A stretch of DNA of 32,032 nt from a virus (IMGVR_UViG_3300027736_000150:1-32032), one strand, 5' to 3'; shown: positions 1-7,584, counted from the first letter of the stretch. Program-made: numbers and translations. Notes: generated by a model from the letters alone, not told the origin.

Positions 1-37
1 TGACTAGGCGCATAGCGTAAACGTAGGTAATGATCAT
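1..37 (-). CDS. Unknown protein, N-terminal 12 residues only (runs off left edge)
   Basis: Only the first twelve codons lie in the window (MIITYVYAMRLV). The ATG is supported by a GGAG Shine-Dalgarno sequence six bases upstream and by overlap with the stop of the preceding 29-codon gene (TGATG), the coupling seen throughout this phage. Nothing can be said about function. It is the third gene of a leftward minus-strand operon that continues outside the window. Confidence 0.45.
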   Translation of the reverse strand, partial: MIITYVYAMRLV

Positions 38-126
38 CACATTCTCCAAAAATAGAGGGCGAAGGGAAAGAACAGCAGCCCAGCGAAAACAAGGGCTTGG
101 AATAGGTCATTTAAAAACGTTTTCAT
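37..126 (-). CDS. 29-residue single-span membrane peptide
   Basis: A 29-codon reading frame starts with ATGA overlap of the stop of the gp88-like gene. It has AAGG seven bases before its ATG and ends by overlapping the next start. The product reads MKTFLNDLF followed by a hydrophobic stretch rich in Leu, Phe, Val and Ala (about residues 9-26) and ends WRM, so it looks like one short transmembrane helix with a basic C-terminus. Very small phage membrane peptides may be holin-like, superinfection-related or regulatory; the sequence does not say which. The case for it being real rests on both overlaps and the two ribosome binding sites, not on homology. Confidence 0.5.
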   Translation of the reverse strand: MKTFLNDLFQALVFAGLLFFPFALYFWRM

Positions 127-779
127 TGTTGTGCCTTGATAGAGATTACTTTCATCATTTTGCGCCCGTGCGCTGGATAGCAAATTAAATCGATCGATTT
201 ATTCCAGCAAGCCCTACAGCCACTGCATTTGCCATCGTTCTCATATGCTTGGCAAAGGGATGCACCAGGGAATGCCTGGAATGTCGCTGCATCTGGCCCT
301 ATAACGCTACCATGCAATCCAGGCGTAAATGATCCATCAATGGAATCAGCACTAAAACGAACTGAAACATTTTCTAATTGTTTCATTTGGTCGAATACCA
401 TGCGAAATTTGGGGAATTTATGCATCCTTGTGGGCAACCAATGTTTGCACCAAGGTGTGCGCTGCATAATCTCGAGCACTTTTTCAGCCAGTGCCAGGGA
501 ATATAGGTCCCCACTATCCAGCCAGCGAAAATAACGATCGGTTTCCAGTGCTGCAACCATATCGTCAACCCATTCCACACGCTGCCAATCTTGTTTGTTT
601 TCGGCCCTTGGGGCTTTCACGTTTGGATAGTTGTAGTTTCCAGTAGTAGCGTAACAACCTTTGCAAGCATCTACTAGCACACCAGGGCTTTCAATTGAAC
701 CGGGGCACGTTTCAATGGCTTGCAAGGACCACGAACGGATTCCATCTAATTTAGATGTAACGGAAATACGTATTGACAT
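123..779 (-). CDS. Gp88-like cysteine-rich phage protein
   Basis: This 218-residue protein resembles the phage 'Gene product 88' family known from mycobacteriophages and many environmental phages; its biochemical role is not known to me. Cysteines form two groups: C25, C39 and C42 in an ACKGCYA context near the N-terminus, and C176, C185, C188, C191 and C200 around GKCSGCRACW near the C-terminus. Such clusters suggest metal or Fe-S binding, which is inference. An upstream in-frame ATG at 818 exists, but ATG at 779 is preceded by CTGGAG at good spacing and gives the conserved-looking start MSIRISVTSK. It is the first gene of the left minus operon, divergent from the late genes, and its stop overlaps the next start (ATGA). 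Confidence 0.72.
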   Translation of the reverse strand: MSIRISVTSKLDGIRSWSLQAIETCPGSIESPGVLVDACKGCYATTGNYNYPNVKAPRAENKQDWQRVEWVDDMVAALETDRYFRWLDSGDLYSLALAEKVLEIMQRTPWCKHWLPTRMHKFPKFRMVFDQMKQLENVSVRFSADSIDGSFTPGLHGSVIGPDAATFQAFPGASLCQAYENDGKCSGCRACWNKSIDLICYPAHGRKMMKVISIKAQQ

Positions 780-889
780 TTGACAATCTCCAGTAGCAGT
801 GCAATAGCGCACACACACAATGTAACGCTAAATAAACGTTTTTAGCATAGGTATAAACCCTAGGTTGTACGACATAAAAGTAATAAGCG

Positions 890-911
890 CTTGAATTTAT
901 ATTCTTTCAAG
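890..911. repeat. Inverted repeat CTTGAA-N10-TTCAAG
   Basis: Perfect 6-base arms, CTTGAA at 890-895 and TTCAAG at 906-911, with an AT-rich 10-base centre. It sits just downstream of the proposed start site of the leftward promoter and could be an operator. This is inference from symmetry and location; arms of six can arise by chance. Confidence 0.35.
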
Positions 912-929
912 ATAGCACTAAAACTAGTC

Positions 930-958
930 AGTAAACCGACACTTAGATGCATGGTCAA
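930..958 (-). promoter_or_regulatory. Candidate sigma70 promoter for the left minus operon
   Basis: On the minus strand TTGACC (958-953, 5 of 6 to the -35 consensus) is followed after exactly 17 bases by TTTACT (935-930, 4 of 6 to the -10 consensus). Transcription would start near 923 and give a leader of about 145 bases before the gp88-like start at 779. The leader would carry the CTTGAA/TTCAAG repeat. No other candidate of this quality was seen on that strand in the gap. Confidence 0.4.
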
Positions 959-1148
959 CACAACCATAAAACCCTAGTCAATTGGCACTGATAAACGATA
1001 GGGGAATCGGCGCAAACCCCAGCACTTGGGCCGGTGTTTCATTCGAGAGGGTATAGAAATGCCGTAGGGAAGCATAGAGACTAGAGACTCTCACCGGATA
1101 GCTGCGCTCACCGTTCGCTCACGTTAATAAACGCAACAAAACCCCAAA

Positions 1149-1270
1149 GTGATAGGGCTCTCTTGTTCCGACAAATCAGCGGCTTACCCCCTCCCCTCAA
1201 ACGTTTTGCCCCGTACAATCAGCAGGGGGGGTAGGACTGGAATGGCATCAGAAGAGGGGGGCCCTATCAC
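1149..1270. repeat. Nested inverted repeat before the packaging genes
   Basis: Outer arms GTGATAGGGC (1149-1158) and GCCCTATCAC (1261-1270) are exact 10-base inverted copies 102 bases apart. Inside them lies a second inverted pair, TACCCCC (1185-1191) and GGGGGTA (1227-1233). AATCAGC occurs twice in direct orientation (1174-1180 and 1217-1223). The block ends 35 bases before the -10 box of the late promoter candidate. It could be a structured RNA, a protein-binding site for packaging or replication, or a transcriptional silencer; which is unknown. Confidence 0.5.
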
Positions 1271-1282
1271 CCATTCCCAAAA

Positions 1283-1311
1283 TTTCTACAAAAACTTTTT
1301 CAACGTATAAT
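1283..1311 (+). promoter_or_regulatory. Candidate promoter for the rightward structural operon
   Basis: A perfect TATAAT at 1306-1311 has a weak -35 match (TTTCTA, 1283-1288, 17-base spacer) and lies in an A/T-rich stretch. Start of transcription near 1318 would leave an 11-base leader that contains the AAAGGA ribosome binding site of the gene at 1329. The weak -35 would fit dependence on an activator, but that is inference. It is the only convincing plus-strand -10 box before the late genes. Confidence 0.45.
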
Positions 1312-1328
1312 TGCGAAAAGGAATCGCT

Positions 1329-1826
1329 ATGGAATGGACATTGGCTCACCCGTTACGGGATGTGGAAGATATCGTAGAGATGGCTGACGAATACTTTGTG
1401 GACACTGGGGGAGTACTCCAGAAGAGCAAAGACTTGTTCCGCAAGAATGTGACTATGGTATCTACCCTACAGTTGTTCGACAGGAGTAAGGAGTTCCTTG
1501 CGGTTTGTCGGGATGAGAAGATGGTGGGGTACTGTTGGTTTGACAGGTACGGATATACGACTTACTCTGCAGAGGAGATATCCAATGCCAAGTTTCACCA
1601 TGTTGACCACAAGCAAAGTCCCAGGGTTAAAATACGTTTGATAAACGAAATGATTGACCAACATATACTATGGGCGTACAGTAACGGTGTGCCGGTTATC
1701 TGTTCAACTAGTATTCGTCCAGAGCATGAGGTATTTATGAAGATCCACAAAAAACGTGGATTTATCGTAAATGGGTCTTATGCCTGGTTACGGACTGAGG
1801 AAGGAATTAAATGCTTGATGAAATAA
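1329..1826 (+). CDS. GNAT-like (N-acetyltransferase fold) protein
   Basis: The 165-residue product follows a GNAT outline: an N-terminal helical part, a strand with FLAVCRDEKMVGYCWF typical of the central sheet, a long helix over the RVKIRLINEMIDQHILWAY region where acetyl-CoA would bind, and a late HKKRGF turn as in GNAT motif B. The canonical Q/RxxGxG/A acetyl-CoA loop is not obvious, so activity is uncertain. A frame upstream to TTG at 1311 exists, but ATG at 1329 has AAGGA six bases before it. It is the first gene of the late operon and overlaps TerS by 16 bases. It may modify a host or virion protein, or be a non-catalytic structural protein of the same fold. Confidence 0.55.
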   Translation: MEWTLAHPLRDVEDIVEMADEYFVDTGGVLQKSKDLFRKNVTMVSTLQLFDRSKEFLAVCRDEKMVGYCWFDRYGYTTYSAEEISNAKFHHVDHKQSPRVKIRLINEMIDQHILWAYSNGVPVICSTSIRPEHEVFMKIHKKRGFIVNGSYAWLRTEEGIKCLMK

Positions 1827-2269
1827 GACCAGAGGGTAGTCATGTATCCTCTGAGGCCAAGAAGGCTGATAGCAGGGCTCGTGCTGCCAAGAAGAAGGCG
1901 GAGAAACGGGCTATGGGCTTGGTTACTGGTAAGGTAGAGCCCAGACAGAGTTTTAACCCTGCTGGACGGCCTAAGTCTATTGTCAACAGGGTGACGGAGT
2001 ATGGTGCGTTGTTTAACCGCCTTAATGACGAACACGTTGCCAAAGGGTTTGCCCCGCTGAAGACGGCAATGGAGGTTTTGATTGAAGCTATGCAATCTGA
2101 CGAACTGGATATTCAGCAGAAATCCAAGATTGCTGAAAAGCTGGCTACCTTTGAATCGTCCAGAGCGCCTATAATTTCCATAGAACACGTTCAGAATATC
2201 AATAAGGAAGAAGAGATTGATGCTGATATGGCTCTGGAAGACTTTATGAATTCACTTAGAAAGGTATAA
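1811..2269 (+). CDS. terS: Putative terminase small subunit
   Basis: A 152-residue protein. The N-terminal 45 residues are very rich in Lys, Arg and Ala and probably bind DNA. A FNPAGRPKSIVNR motif follows, like the F-x-PGxxGRPKGxxN signature of DUF5681 small terminases. The C-terminal half is helical (KTAMEVLIEAMQ, then QQKSKIAEKLATFESSRAP), as expected for oligomerisation and TerL contact. TerS recognises the packaging site and delivers DNA to TerL. Start ATG has AAGGA before it. Unusually, about 1.5 kb of small genes separate it from TerL at 3807. The assignment rests on motif and position; a small basic DNA-binding protein of another kind is the alternative. Confidence 0.6.
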   Translation: MLDEIRPEGSHVSSEAKKADSRARAAKKKAEKRAMGLVTGKVEPRQSFNPAGRPKSIVNRVTEYGALFNRLNDEHVAKGFAPLKTAMEVLIEAMQSDELDIQQKSKIAEKLATFESSRAPIISIEHVQNINKEEEIDADMALEDFMNSLRKV

Positions 2270-2270
2270 A

Positions 2271-2471
2271 ATGCCGTTGGTTAAATCTAAATCAAAAGCT
2301 GCATTTGGTAAGAATATTAAAACTGAGATTAAAGCTGGTAAACCAAAGGACCAGGCAGTTGCAATTGCTTACTCTATGAAGAACGCTGCTGCACATAAGC
2401 GTACCGGTGAAGAGCGTGGTGAGAAAAAGCGTGATAATGAAAAACGTGAAACTAAGAAAGGCTACAAATGA
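2271..2471 (+). CDS. Small basic conserved phage protein (DUF6496-like)
   Basis: A 66-residue, Lys-rich protein. The pattern MPLVKSKSKAAFGKNIKTE with KAGKPKDQAVAIAYSMK is recurrent in small proteins of environmental phages (DUF6496-like), usually near the packaging and head genes. The function is unknown. The C-terminus is an almost continuous run of charged residues (R, K, E, D). AAAGG lies six bases before the ATG. It overlaps the next gene by ATGA, so it is probably translated with it. Confidence 0.65.
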   Translation: MPLVKSKSKAAFGKNIKTEIKAGKPKDQAVAIAYSMKNAAAHKRTGEERGEKKRDNEKRETKKGYK

Positions 2472-2749
2472 GCTATACCTCTGATAACAATGCACCAACA
2501 TTGATGGCTCAATCGCCTAATCGTGTTGGAAACAAATCTACACGCACTCCCAGCCATACTGGTGGTGTTACTTCTATTACTAACCCCAAAGGTTCGGTAA
2601 TGTATTGCTCGGATCATCAAGGTCCCCCGTCTGCAAGCGGAACTGTTCACGGTGGTCGCCATCAGAAAGTTTTACTTAACAAGCCTGAAGGTTATGCTGG
2701 CCTGATTAAAAATGATGGCTATCTAAAAAACTCTTCTTTTTTGAAGTGA
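2468..2749 (+). CDS. Small hypothetical phage protein
   Basis: A 93-residue polar protein rich in Ser, Thr, Gly and Asn, without predicted membrane segments. The central GSVMYCSDHQGPP motif contains one Cys and one His. No family recognised. It begins inside the stop codon of the previous gene (ATGA), which supports translational coupling. Location between TerS and TerL hints at a head-related or decoration role, but nothing in the sequence proves it. Confidence 0.6.
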   Translation: MSYTSDNNAPTLMAQSPNRVGNKSTRTPSHTGGVTSITNPKGSVMYCSDHQGPPSASGTVHGGRHQKVLLNKPEGYAGLIKNDGYLKNSSFLK

Positions 2750-2756
2750 GAATATT

Positions 2757-2978
2757 ATGTACGGTACAGTAATCTCTGGCGGCAAGCAAATGAGCAAGGG
2801 CTTGACCAAGGGCATTAACGACAAACTCAAAGGCCGTGCTGGCGATGATAGCCGCCGTGAGTCTGTTGCAGGTGCAGTTCGTGAGGCTTTCACAGTTCGT
2901 CACTTGTCTGACCAAACAACCAATAACGTAAGTAAGGGCGGTAAGTTTAAGACCCCGTCTGTCCCAGCAAAAGTATAG
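2757..2978 (+). CDS. Small basic hypothetical phage protein
   Basis: A 73-residue basic protein with Gly/Lys-rich N- and C-terminal parts (SGGKQMSKGLTKG; SKGGKFKTPSVPAKV) around a short amphipathic middle (SRRESVAGAVREAF). The composition would suit nucleic-acid or capsid-interior binding, but no family was recognised. It sits seven bases after the previous gene, with only a weak GAG-type ribosome binding site visible. Confidence 0.55.
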   Translation: MYGTVISGGKQMSKGLTKGINDKLKGRAGDDSRRESVAGAVREAFTVRHLSDQTTNNVSKGGKFKTPSVPAKV

Positions 2979-2990
2979 AAAGGAAATAGT

Positions 2991-3632
2991 ATGGCAACGT
3001 ATGACATCGCCTCTTTGAAGGCAGACTTACCCACGGCTAAAGAGTTATCCCAGTTTGTCTATGACAAGGTTGGGATTGCTCTTGACCTTATTGGTAAACC
3101 AAAAGAAGACCAGTACATGGTCGCCAAGACGGCATTGGAAGGGAAGAAAGTCCCTGCTGAGTTCCTGACGGACGAGAACCCTTATGTTGACAAAAAGGAA
3201 TTGATTCCTGTTGACGATATTCGGGTTCTCCCTCCCCGCAATAAAGATCTGCCTCCTCCCGAGTCGCAAGTTCATTTCTTTGGTGCTACCAATATGCCAC
3301 ACCCGCTTGATCCGCAATCGGACAAGAAGGTTGGGATTAACTTTCGTAAGTATGAGAATGGTCTGATTACTTACCAGGTTATGGGTCCCCTCGAGCAGGT
3401 TTCTATCGGTACTCGTATGAACAAGTACGGACAGCCTACACCCGAGCGTATTAGCTGGATTGATCCACGTACCGAGGAACTGGTTATGCGCCGTCCTGAC
3501 GGAACCTTTAGCGAAAAGGGCCGTGGTCTGTATACCTACTTGATCGGTGAAAAAGGCGGCGGTGTCTGGAATCTGATTGACCGAGACATCGTTAGTATTT
3601 CTCAGAAGAATATTGCTGACCCCTGGGCCTAA
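2991..3632 (+). CDS. Conserved hypothetical phage protein, head region
   Basis: A 213-residue soluble protein of unknown function. The N-terminus is helical (SLKADLPTAKELSQFVYDKV). A proline-rich middle (RVLPPRNKDLPPPESQ) leads into a C-terminal domain with many Gly/Arg turns (RRPDGTFSEKGRGLYTYLIGEKGGGVW). An AAAGGAAA ribosome binding site precedes the ATG. It lies immediately before a 62-codon gene and TerL, with TAATG overlap. That position suggests a role in the packaging complex or head, but this is inference. Confidence 0.6.
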   Translation: MATYDIASLKADLPTAKELSQFVYDKVGIALDLIGKPKEDQYMVAKTALEGKKVPAEFLTDENPYVDKKELIPVDDIRVLPPRNKDLPPPESQVHFFGATNMPHPLDPQSDKKVGINFRKYENGLITYQVMGPLEQVSIGTRMNKYGQPTPERISWIDPRTEELVMRRPDGTFSEKGRGLYTYLIGEKGGGVWNLIDRDIVSISQKNIADPWA

Positions 3633-3820
3633 TGGAAAATATCCATTCAGCCTTTAATGAAAGGCTTTCCTCTCAAGCAGAAGTTTGCGCTCGAAAGAGT
3701 TTGGAATGGTTGCAAAAAGACCTCCAATCTACGCACAAACTTCTGCCAGAGGATGTCTATTATTTGGCCTGTGCAGCGCAAATCTTTCTAGAGATACGAG
3801 ATCGCTATGGCAAAGAGTGA
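3632..3820 (+). CDS. Small hypothetical protein upstream of TerL
   Basis: A 62-residue helical protein, mixed charge, with two Cys (ARKSLEWLQKDLQ; EDVYYLACAAQIFLEIRDRYGKE). The start overlaps the previous stop as TAATG and the end overlaps the TerL start by 14 bases. Translation of the three genes is therefore probably coupled. No family recognised. The tight coupling makes a packaging accessory plausible. Confidence 0.6.
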   Translation: MENIHSAFNERLSSQAEVCARKSLEWLQKDLQSTHKLLPEDVYYLACAAQIFLEIRDRYGKE

Positions 3821-5399
3821 AGCCAGTGATTACATCTTACCGGTCTACAAAAACCGAGCCTTAAAGTATCTGGTTAAACTGGCTGGTGGCAAACAATACA
3901 TCAAGTATTTGGATGCTGACCAACTGCGGTCCATGCATCGTGCCAGGGATAAGATTGCCTATGATATGCAGTTCAATGCTATCAAGTGGTTCAAACCCTT
4001 TGACTACCAAAAGAAGTTTTTTGAAACCGGTGCAAATTATTCCCGCCGTGGAATGATTGCTGCTAACCGTGCCGGTAAAACAATTGCCTCCACCTACGAA
4101 ACTGCTTACCATCTGACCGGCAGATATCCTGATGACTGGAAGGGTAAACGCTGGGACAAGCCAATTATTGCTATGGCGGCAGGTGAATCCTGGGAACAAG
4201 TTGCAAAAACGCTACAGTCCAAACTGCTGGGTTGTGATGATATCAAGCAATCCTATAAGCTAGGTTCTGGGTCTATTCCAAGGGATGCTATTGATGAAAA
4301 ATCCATACGAACGGACGGAGCGAACGTGCTGGCTATTGAAGTCTGGCACATCACTGGGGGAAAGTCCAAACTCTATTTCTCCAACTACACCCAACAAGTC
4401 CGTCACTTGCAGGGTTTTGAACTTGACCTCGTTGTCCTGGACGAACAACCACCAGACGAAACCTTCTCAGAACTTGTTGTCCGGACGGCTGCTAGGGATG
4501 GACAAGTCATATGCTCATTTACCCCGCTTAAAGGACTCTCAGGACTAGTCCGCAAGTTCTGGGACAACGTTGAAGGTTACTGCCATGTACGGGTAACCTG
4601 GGACGATATTCCCTACGAGAACGAATGGGGTGAAGTATTCTTTTCCAAGAAAGAACGAGAGCAATTAGCCCGAGACTTTATGCCTTGGGAAAGGGAATGC
4701 CGTATGAACGGTATACCTTTGGTCGGAAAAGGTGTAGTATTTCCATTGTTAAAATGGCCTACTTACAAATCTACCGACATTAATTTGCGGGAAAACGACA
4801 ATCTGGAACGATTGATATCATTTGACTTGGGGATTAAAAATGACCCTACCGTTATTTCGTTTTTCTTTCGGGACCCTGTGGAACAGATTATCTATTTGCA
4901 CCGACAAGTTACTGTGGATAAGGGAGAAACTCCTGATGAGTATGTCCACTATTTGCTTGACCGTGACTCCAGAAACGTTCCTATTGCTTTGCCCCACGAT
5001 GCTGCTACTGCTGGCAGATATACCTTGACAGAACAATCTGTCCGTGAAGTATTTGAAGACAGTTACAATTTAAACTGTATTGCTGGTGCTATTTTGAACC
5101 CGCCAAATGACCAGGGCAAGGTAACTAACCACAAAGCCTACGGAATAAACGTAATGCGAATGGGTATGGAACGGCAGACTTTTATGATTAACGAGTCCTG
5201 CGTCCAGTTCCTTGACGAGGCCAGAAATTATGCAATTGACGAAAATGGCAAGTTTTCTGATCCAGACGATCACATTGATTCTGCTCGTATTGGTATACTC
5301 GCATTAATTCAAGGTCACGGTGAATCTGTGGTAAGCAGATCAAACAACTTTACCGCCCGTCGATTCGCCCCGCTAGAAGGCAAGGCACAAAGGATTTAA
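3807..5399 (+). CDS. terL: Terminase large subunit (packaging ATPase-nuclease)
   Basis: A 530-residue terminase large subunit, a usual length for the family. It powers DNA translocation through the portal and cuts the concatemer. The Walker A loop is AANRAGKT (residues 85-92), and Walker B is LVVLDEQPPDE (208-218) with the catalytic acid after the LD pair. A C-motif-like SFTP follows at about 237-240. The C-terminal RNase H-like nuclease shows ISFDLGIKND (D340), LPHDAAT (D398) and DPDDHIDSARIG (around D488 and D491), the usual acidic triad. It starts inside the previous gene and ends one base before the portal ATG. The assignment is secure; whether packaging is headful or cos-type cannot be told from this. 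Confidence 0.93.
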   Translation: MAKSEASDYILPVYKNRALKYLVKLAGGKQYIKYLDADQLRSMHRARDKIAYDMQFNAIKWFKPFDYQKKFFETGANYSRRGMIAANRAGKTIASTYETAYHLTGRYPDDWKGKRWDKPIIAMAAGESWEQVAKTLQSKLLGCDDIKQSYKLGSGSIPRDAIDEKSIRTDGANVLAIEVWHITGGKSKLYFSNYTQQVRHLQGFELDLVVLDEQPPDETFSELVVRTAARDGQVICSFTPLKGLSGLVRKFWDNVEGYCHVRVTWDDIPYENEWGEVFFSKKEREQLARDFMPWERECRMNGIPLVGKGVVFPLLKWPTYKSTDINLRENDNLERLISFDLGIKNDPTVISFFFRDPVEQIIYLHRQVTVDKGETPDEYVHYLLDRDSRNVPIALPHDAATAGRYTLTEQSVREVFEDSYNLNCIAGAILNPPNDQGKVTNHKAYGINVMRMGMERQTFMINESCVQFLDEARNYAIDENGKFSDPDDHIDSARIGILALIQGHGESVVSRSNNFTARRFAPLEGKAQRI

Positions 5400-5400
5400 T

Positions 5401-7584
5401 ATGCTGGACAAACAAAACCTCGTTGTTGAAAGCCTAGAAAGCCCAACGGGTAATCGTGGGATTACAGAGCAAACCGTACATGAGGTTTATGTCAAGATGG
5501 TCGATTATCTTCGACTGACACAATCCAAAAATACCTACAACCGTTTTAGCGACTACCATTATCTCAACATTCCGGTATCAAACTCTACTGAACCGGTACG
5601 AGGGATTGATTACATTCACCCAGTAGTAACCCCTGGCATTGATTATGCAACTGCCATTATTACTAAATGTTTGATGCCCAACGGAAAAGTAAACTTTGAG
5701 TTTGAACGGTTTACAGAAAACGACAGTGACCAGGCTCGACAAGCCACCGAGATGGTCAAATATATGATTAACAGCAAGAATGATTCATATCAAATCATTC
5801 GTGACTGGGCTCAAGATGCCCTGCTGCATAAAAACGGCATTGTGATGCTTTCCCCTGTGCGTGAGCCTATCACGCAGTACAAGGAAGTTGAAGGCACTAA
5901 AGATCAATTGCGTACATTTGAGACACTTGCCGGTGAAAAGGGTCTTACTGCCAAGCGTCAAAATATGCGTAAGATTGACGTTGACTTGCATGGTGCAATG
6001 CAGGAAATGATGTCTCCTGACGAACAAGAATCTCAACAAATGGTTGAACAAGAAGACCAGAGTGATGAGGTTTCAGAAGCAATTCGTAAAAATACTATTT
6101 ACCGTGCCAAGTACAAGCTGACTGGTTACTCAACCAACATCAAAATTAAGCACGTTGCTCAACATTATTTTGTCTGTAATCCGACAATCTCCACAATCCA
6201 AGATCAGGACTTTGTTGGTTTTTACGATCCAATGACGATCCATGAGTGCAAGGCCCAGTTTCCTTTCGTGGATCTCGAGAAATTAGCCGATCACGCTGCC
6301 TACGGACCCGCTGGAGCCTATCAAGCTGGCGCTTTAGAGAACGATCTGGCTCTCCATGCTCGTGACTCTACCCCAGTGCCAGGACAAGGCGTTATTGCAT
6401 CCCAAGGAGCAGACCGGTACAGCCGAGTCATTATGCTGACCACCGCCTGGATTCGCAAGGACGTTGACGGTGATGGCGAGGAAGAGATCATTGAGGCTTG
6501 CTTCTCTGGTTCTTACATCTTGTACGTCAAGGAAGTTGATTTTATTCCTTTGGCGAATATGTGTCCCAAGCCTATTGTTGGCAACTTCTTTGGATACTCT
6601 CTGGGTGAGCGCCTGGTTCCGATGCAGGAATACGCTACGGCTATCCGCAGGGCAGAAATGGCTTTTGCCATGCAATCATCTACTCCACGTATCGGTGTCA
6701 ACCCCGAGTTCTTGGATGCCGAGGAAATCCAGCGTGGTGTAAGCGCAATGTTTATCTTGGACCGCAAGTTTGATCCGTCCAAGCACATTTTTGAGTTCCA
6801 GCCAATGCAGGGTAATCTTGCTTACGTCCAGTCCTCTATGGACCGGTTCGATGCTGACAAGATGGCAATGATTGGTATGACCAGCCCTGGTGACGTATTG
6901 AATCCAGAGGTTATGAAGGATGGCAATAGCGGTTATAAGTTGCAACTGGCTATGGGTCCCAATCAACTGATCCAAGATGAGATGGTCAAGAACTGTGCCA
7001 TTGGTCTGCGTGAAGTTATCTACATTATGTGGAAAACTTTGGTTCAGTATTCTGACGATTACAACATCCAGCAATTGGCTAACACCTGCCTACAAGGCCA
7101 GCCTTTTCTAGATGCCAAGTCGGTAGAGAATTTCGAGTTTATTGACCGCAAGATGATTAACATTGATCTGGCGTTGGGCTTTATGTCGGATGAAAACCGC
7201 CTTACCCGCCAGCAAATGATTATCCAGGCACAACAAGGTTTTGCTCAATCCATGATGCAAATTGACCCAAGCGTTCCTGAGTTGTTTGTCAAGGTTCGCC
7301 GTCCGTTTGAGGATACCCTGCGAGTCTTGGGAGTCAAAGACGTTGACGCTTACTTGCCGACAATGGAAGAAGCAACCAAGATGGCTACAGCTAAATCACA
7401 AAAGCCGCCAAGCCCAGAAGAGCAAGAGTTGAAATCTAAGACTGATTTGAACAATGCTCGCACTGGAGAAACCCAGGCCAAGGCTGGTTTGATTGCTGCC
7501 CAGACAAAAGACATAGCTATTGATGACCAATTTACCGCAATGGCGGCAAGGGCAGGAAAGTTAAAGGCCGTTGAAATAGATTAA
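5401..7584 (+). CDS. Portal protein (P22-like size)
   Basis: A 727-residue protein, close to the length of the P22 portal. It would form the dodecameric ring at one capsid vertex, through which TerL pumps DNA and to which the adaptor docks. Evidence: position directly after TerL; an early TPGIDYATAIITK helix; an acidic DVDGDGEEEIIEA strand near residue 356; a MCPKPIVGNFFGYSLGERL segment; and a helical C-terminus from about 590 with long Gln/Ala/Lys stretches that resembles a portal barrel. A Glu/Gln-rich linker (about 200-235) may be a flexible wing. No missing parts. The next gene follows after eight bases with AAGGA. Confidence 0.88.
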   Translation: MLDKQNLVVESLESPTGNRGITEQTVHEVYVKMVDYLRLTQSKNTYNRFSDYHYLNIPVSNSTEPVRGIDYIHPVVTPGIDYATAIITKCLMPNGKVNFEFERFTENDSDQARQATEMVKYMINSKNDSYQIIRDWAQDALLHKNGIVMLSPVREPITQYKEVEGTKDQLRTFETLAGEKGLTAKRQNMRKIDVDLHGAMQEMMSPDEQESQQMVEQEDQSDEVSEAIRKNTIYRAKYKLTGYSTNIKIKHVAQHYFVCNPTISTIQDQDFVGFYDPMTIHECKAQFPFVDLEKLADHAAYGPAGAYQAGALENDLALHARDSTPVPGQGVIASQGADRYSRVIMLTTAWIRKDVDGDGEEEIIEACFSGSYILYVKEVDFIPLANMCPKPIVGNFFGYSLGERLVPMQEYATAIRRAEMAFAMQSSTPRIGVNPEFLDAEEIQRGVSAMFILDRKFDPSKHIFEFQPMQGNLAYVQSSMDRFDADKMAMIGMTSPGDVLNPEVMKDGNSGYKLQLAMGPNQLIQDEMVKNCAIGLREVIYIMWKTLVQYSDDYNIQQLANTCLQGQPFLDAKSVENFEFIDRKMINIDLALGFMSDENRLTRQQMIIQAQQGFAQSMMQIDPSVPELFVKVRRPFEDTLRVLGVKDVDAYLPTMEEATKMATAKSQKPPSPEEQELKSKTDLNNARTGETQAKAGLIAAQTKDIAIDDQFTAMAARAGKLKAVEID

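Larger units (their letters stand above)
780..1328. other. Gene-free divergent control region with many short repeats
   Basis: About 550 bases between the leftward gp88-like gene and the rightward packaging genes hold no credible gene. By eye it contains: ATAAACG three times (832, 991, 1127); CTTGAA/TTCAAG inverted with a 10-base loop (890-911); CCGGTG/CACCGG inverted (1031 and 1092); TAGAGAC twice in tandem (1075-1088); CGCTCAC twice with 11-base period (1105 and 1116); and a nested GC-rich inverted repeat (1149-1270). Promoter candidates on both strands flank it. A divergent regulatory region, an origin, or a packaging site (cos/pac), which commonly lies next to terS, are all possible. Confidence 0.6.

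Noticed and set aside
960-1140. Possible tRNA in the control region
   Set aside because: No GTTCRANNC T-loop with a matching acceptor stem could be traced on either strand.
1311-1328. TTG start of the GNAT-like gene
   Set aside because: It overlaps the -10 box and lacks a ribosome binding site; ATG 1329 has one.
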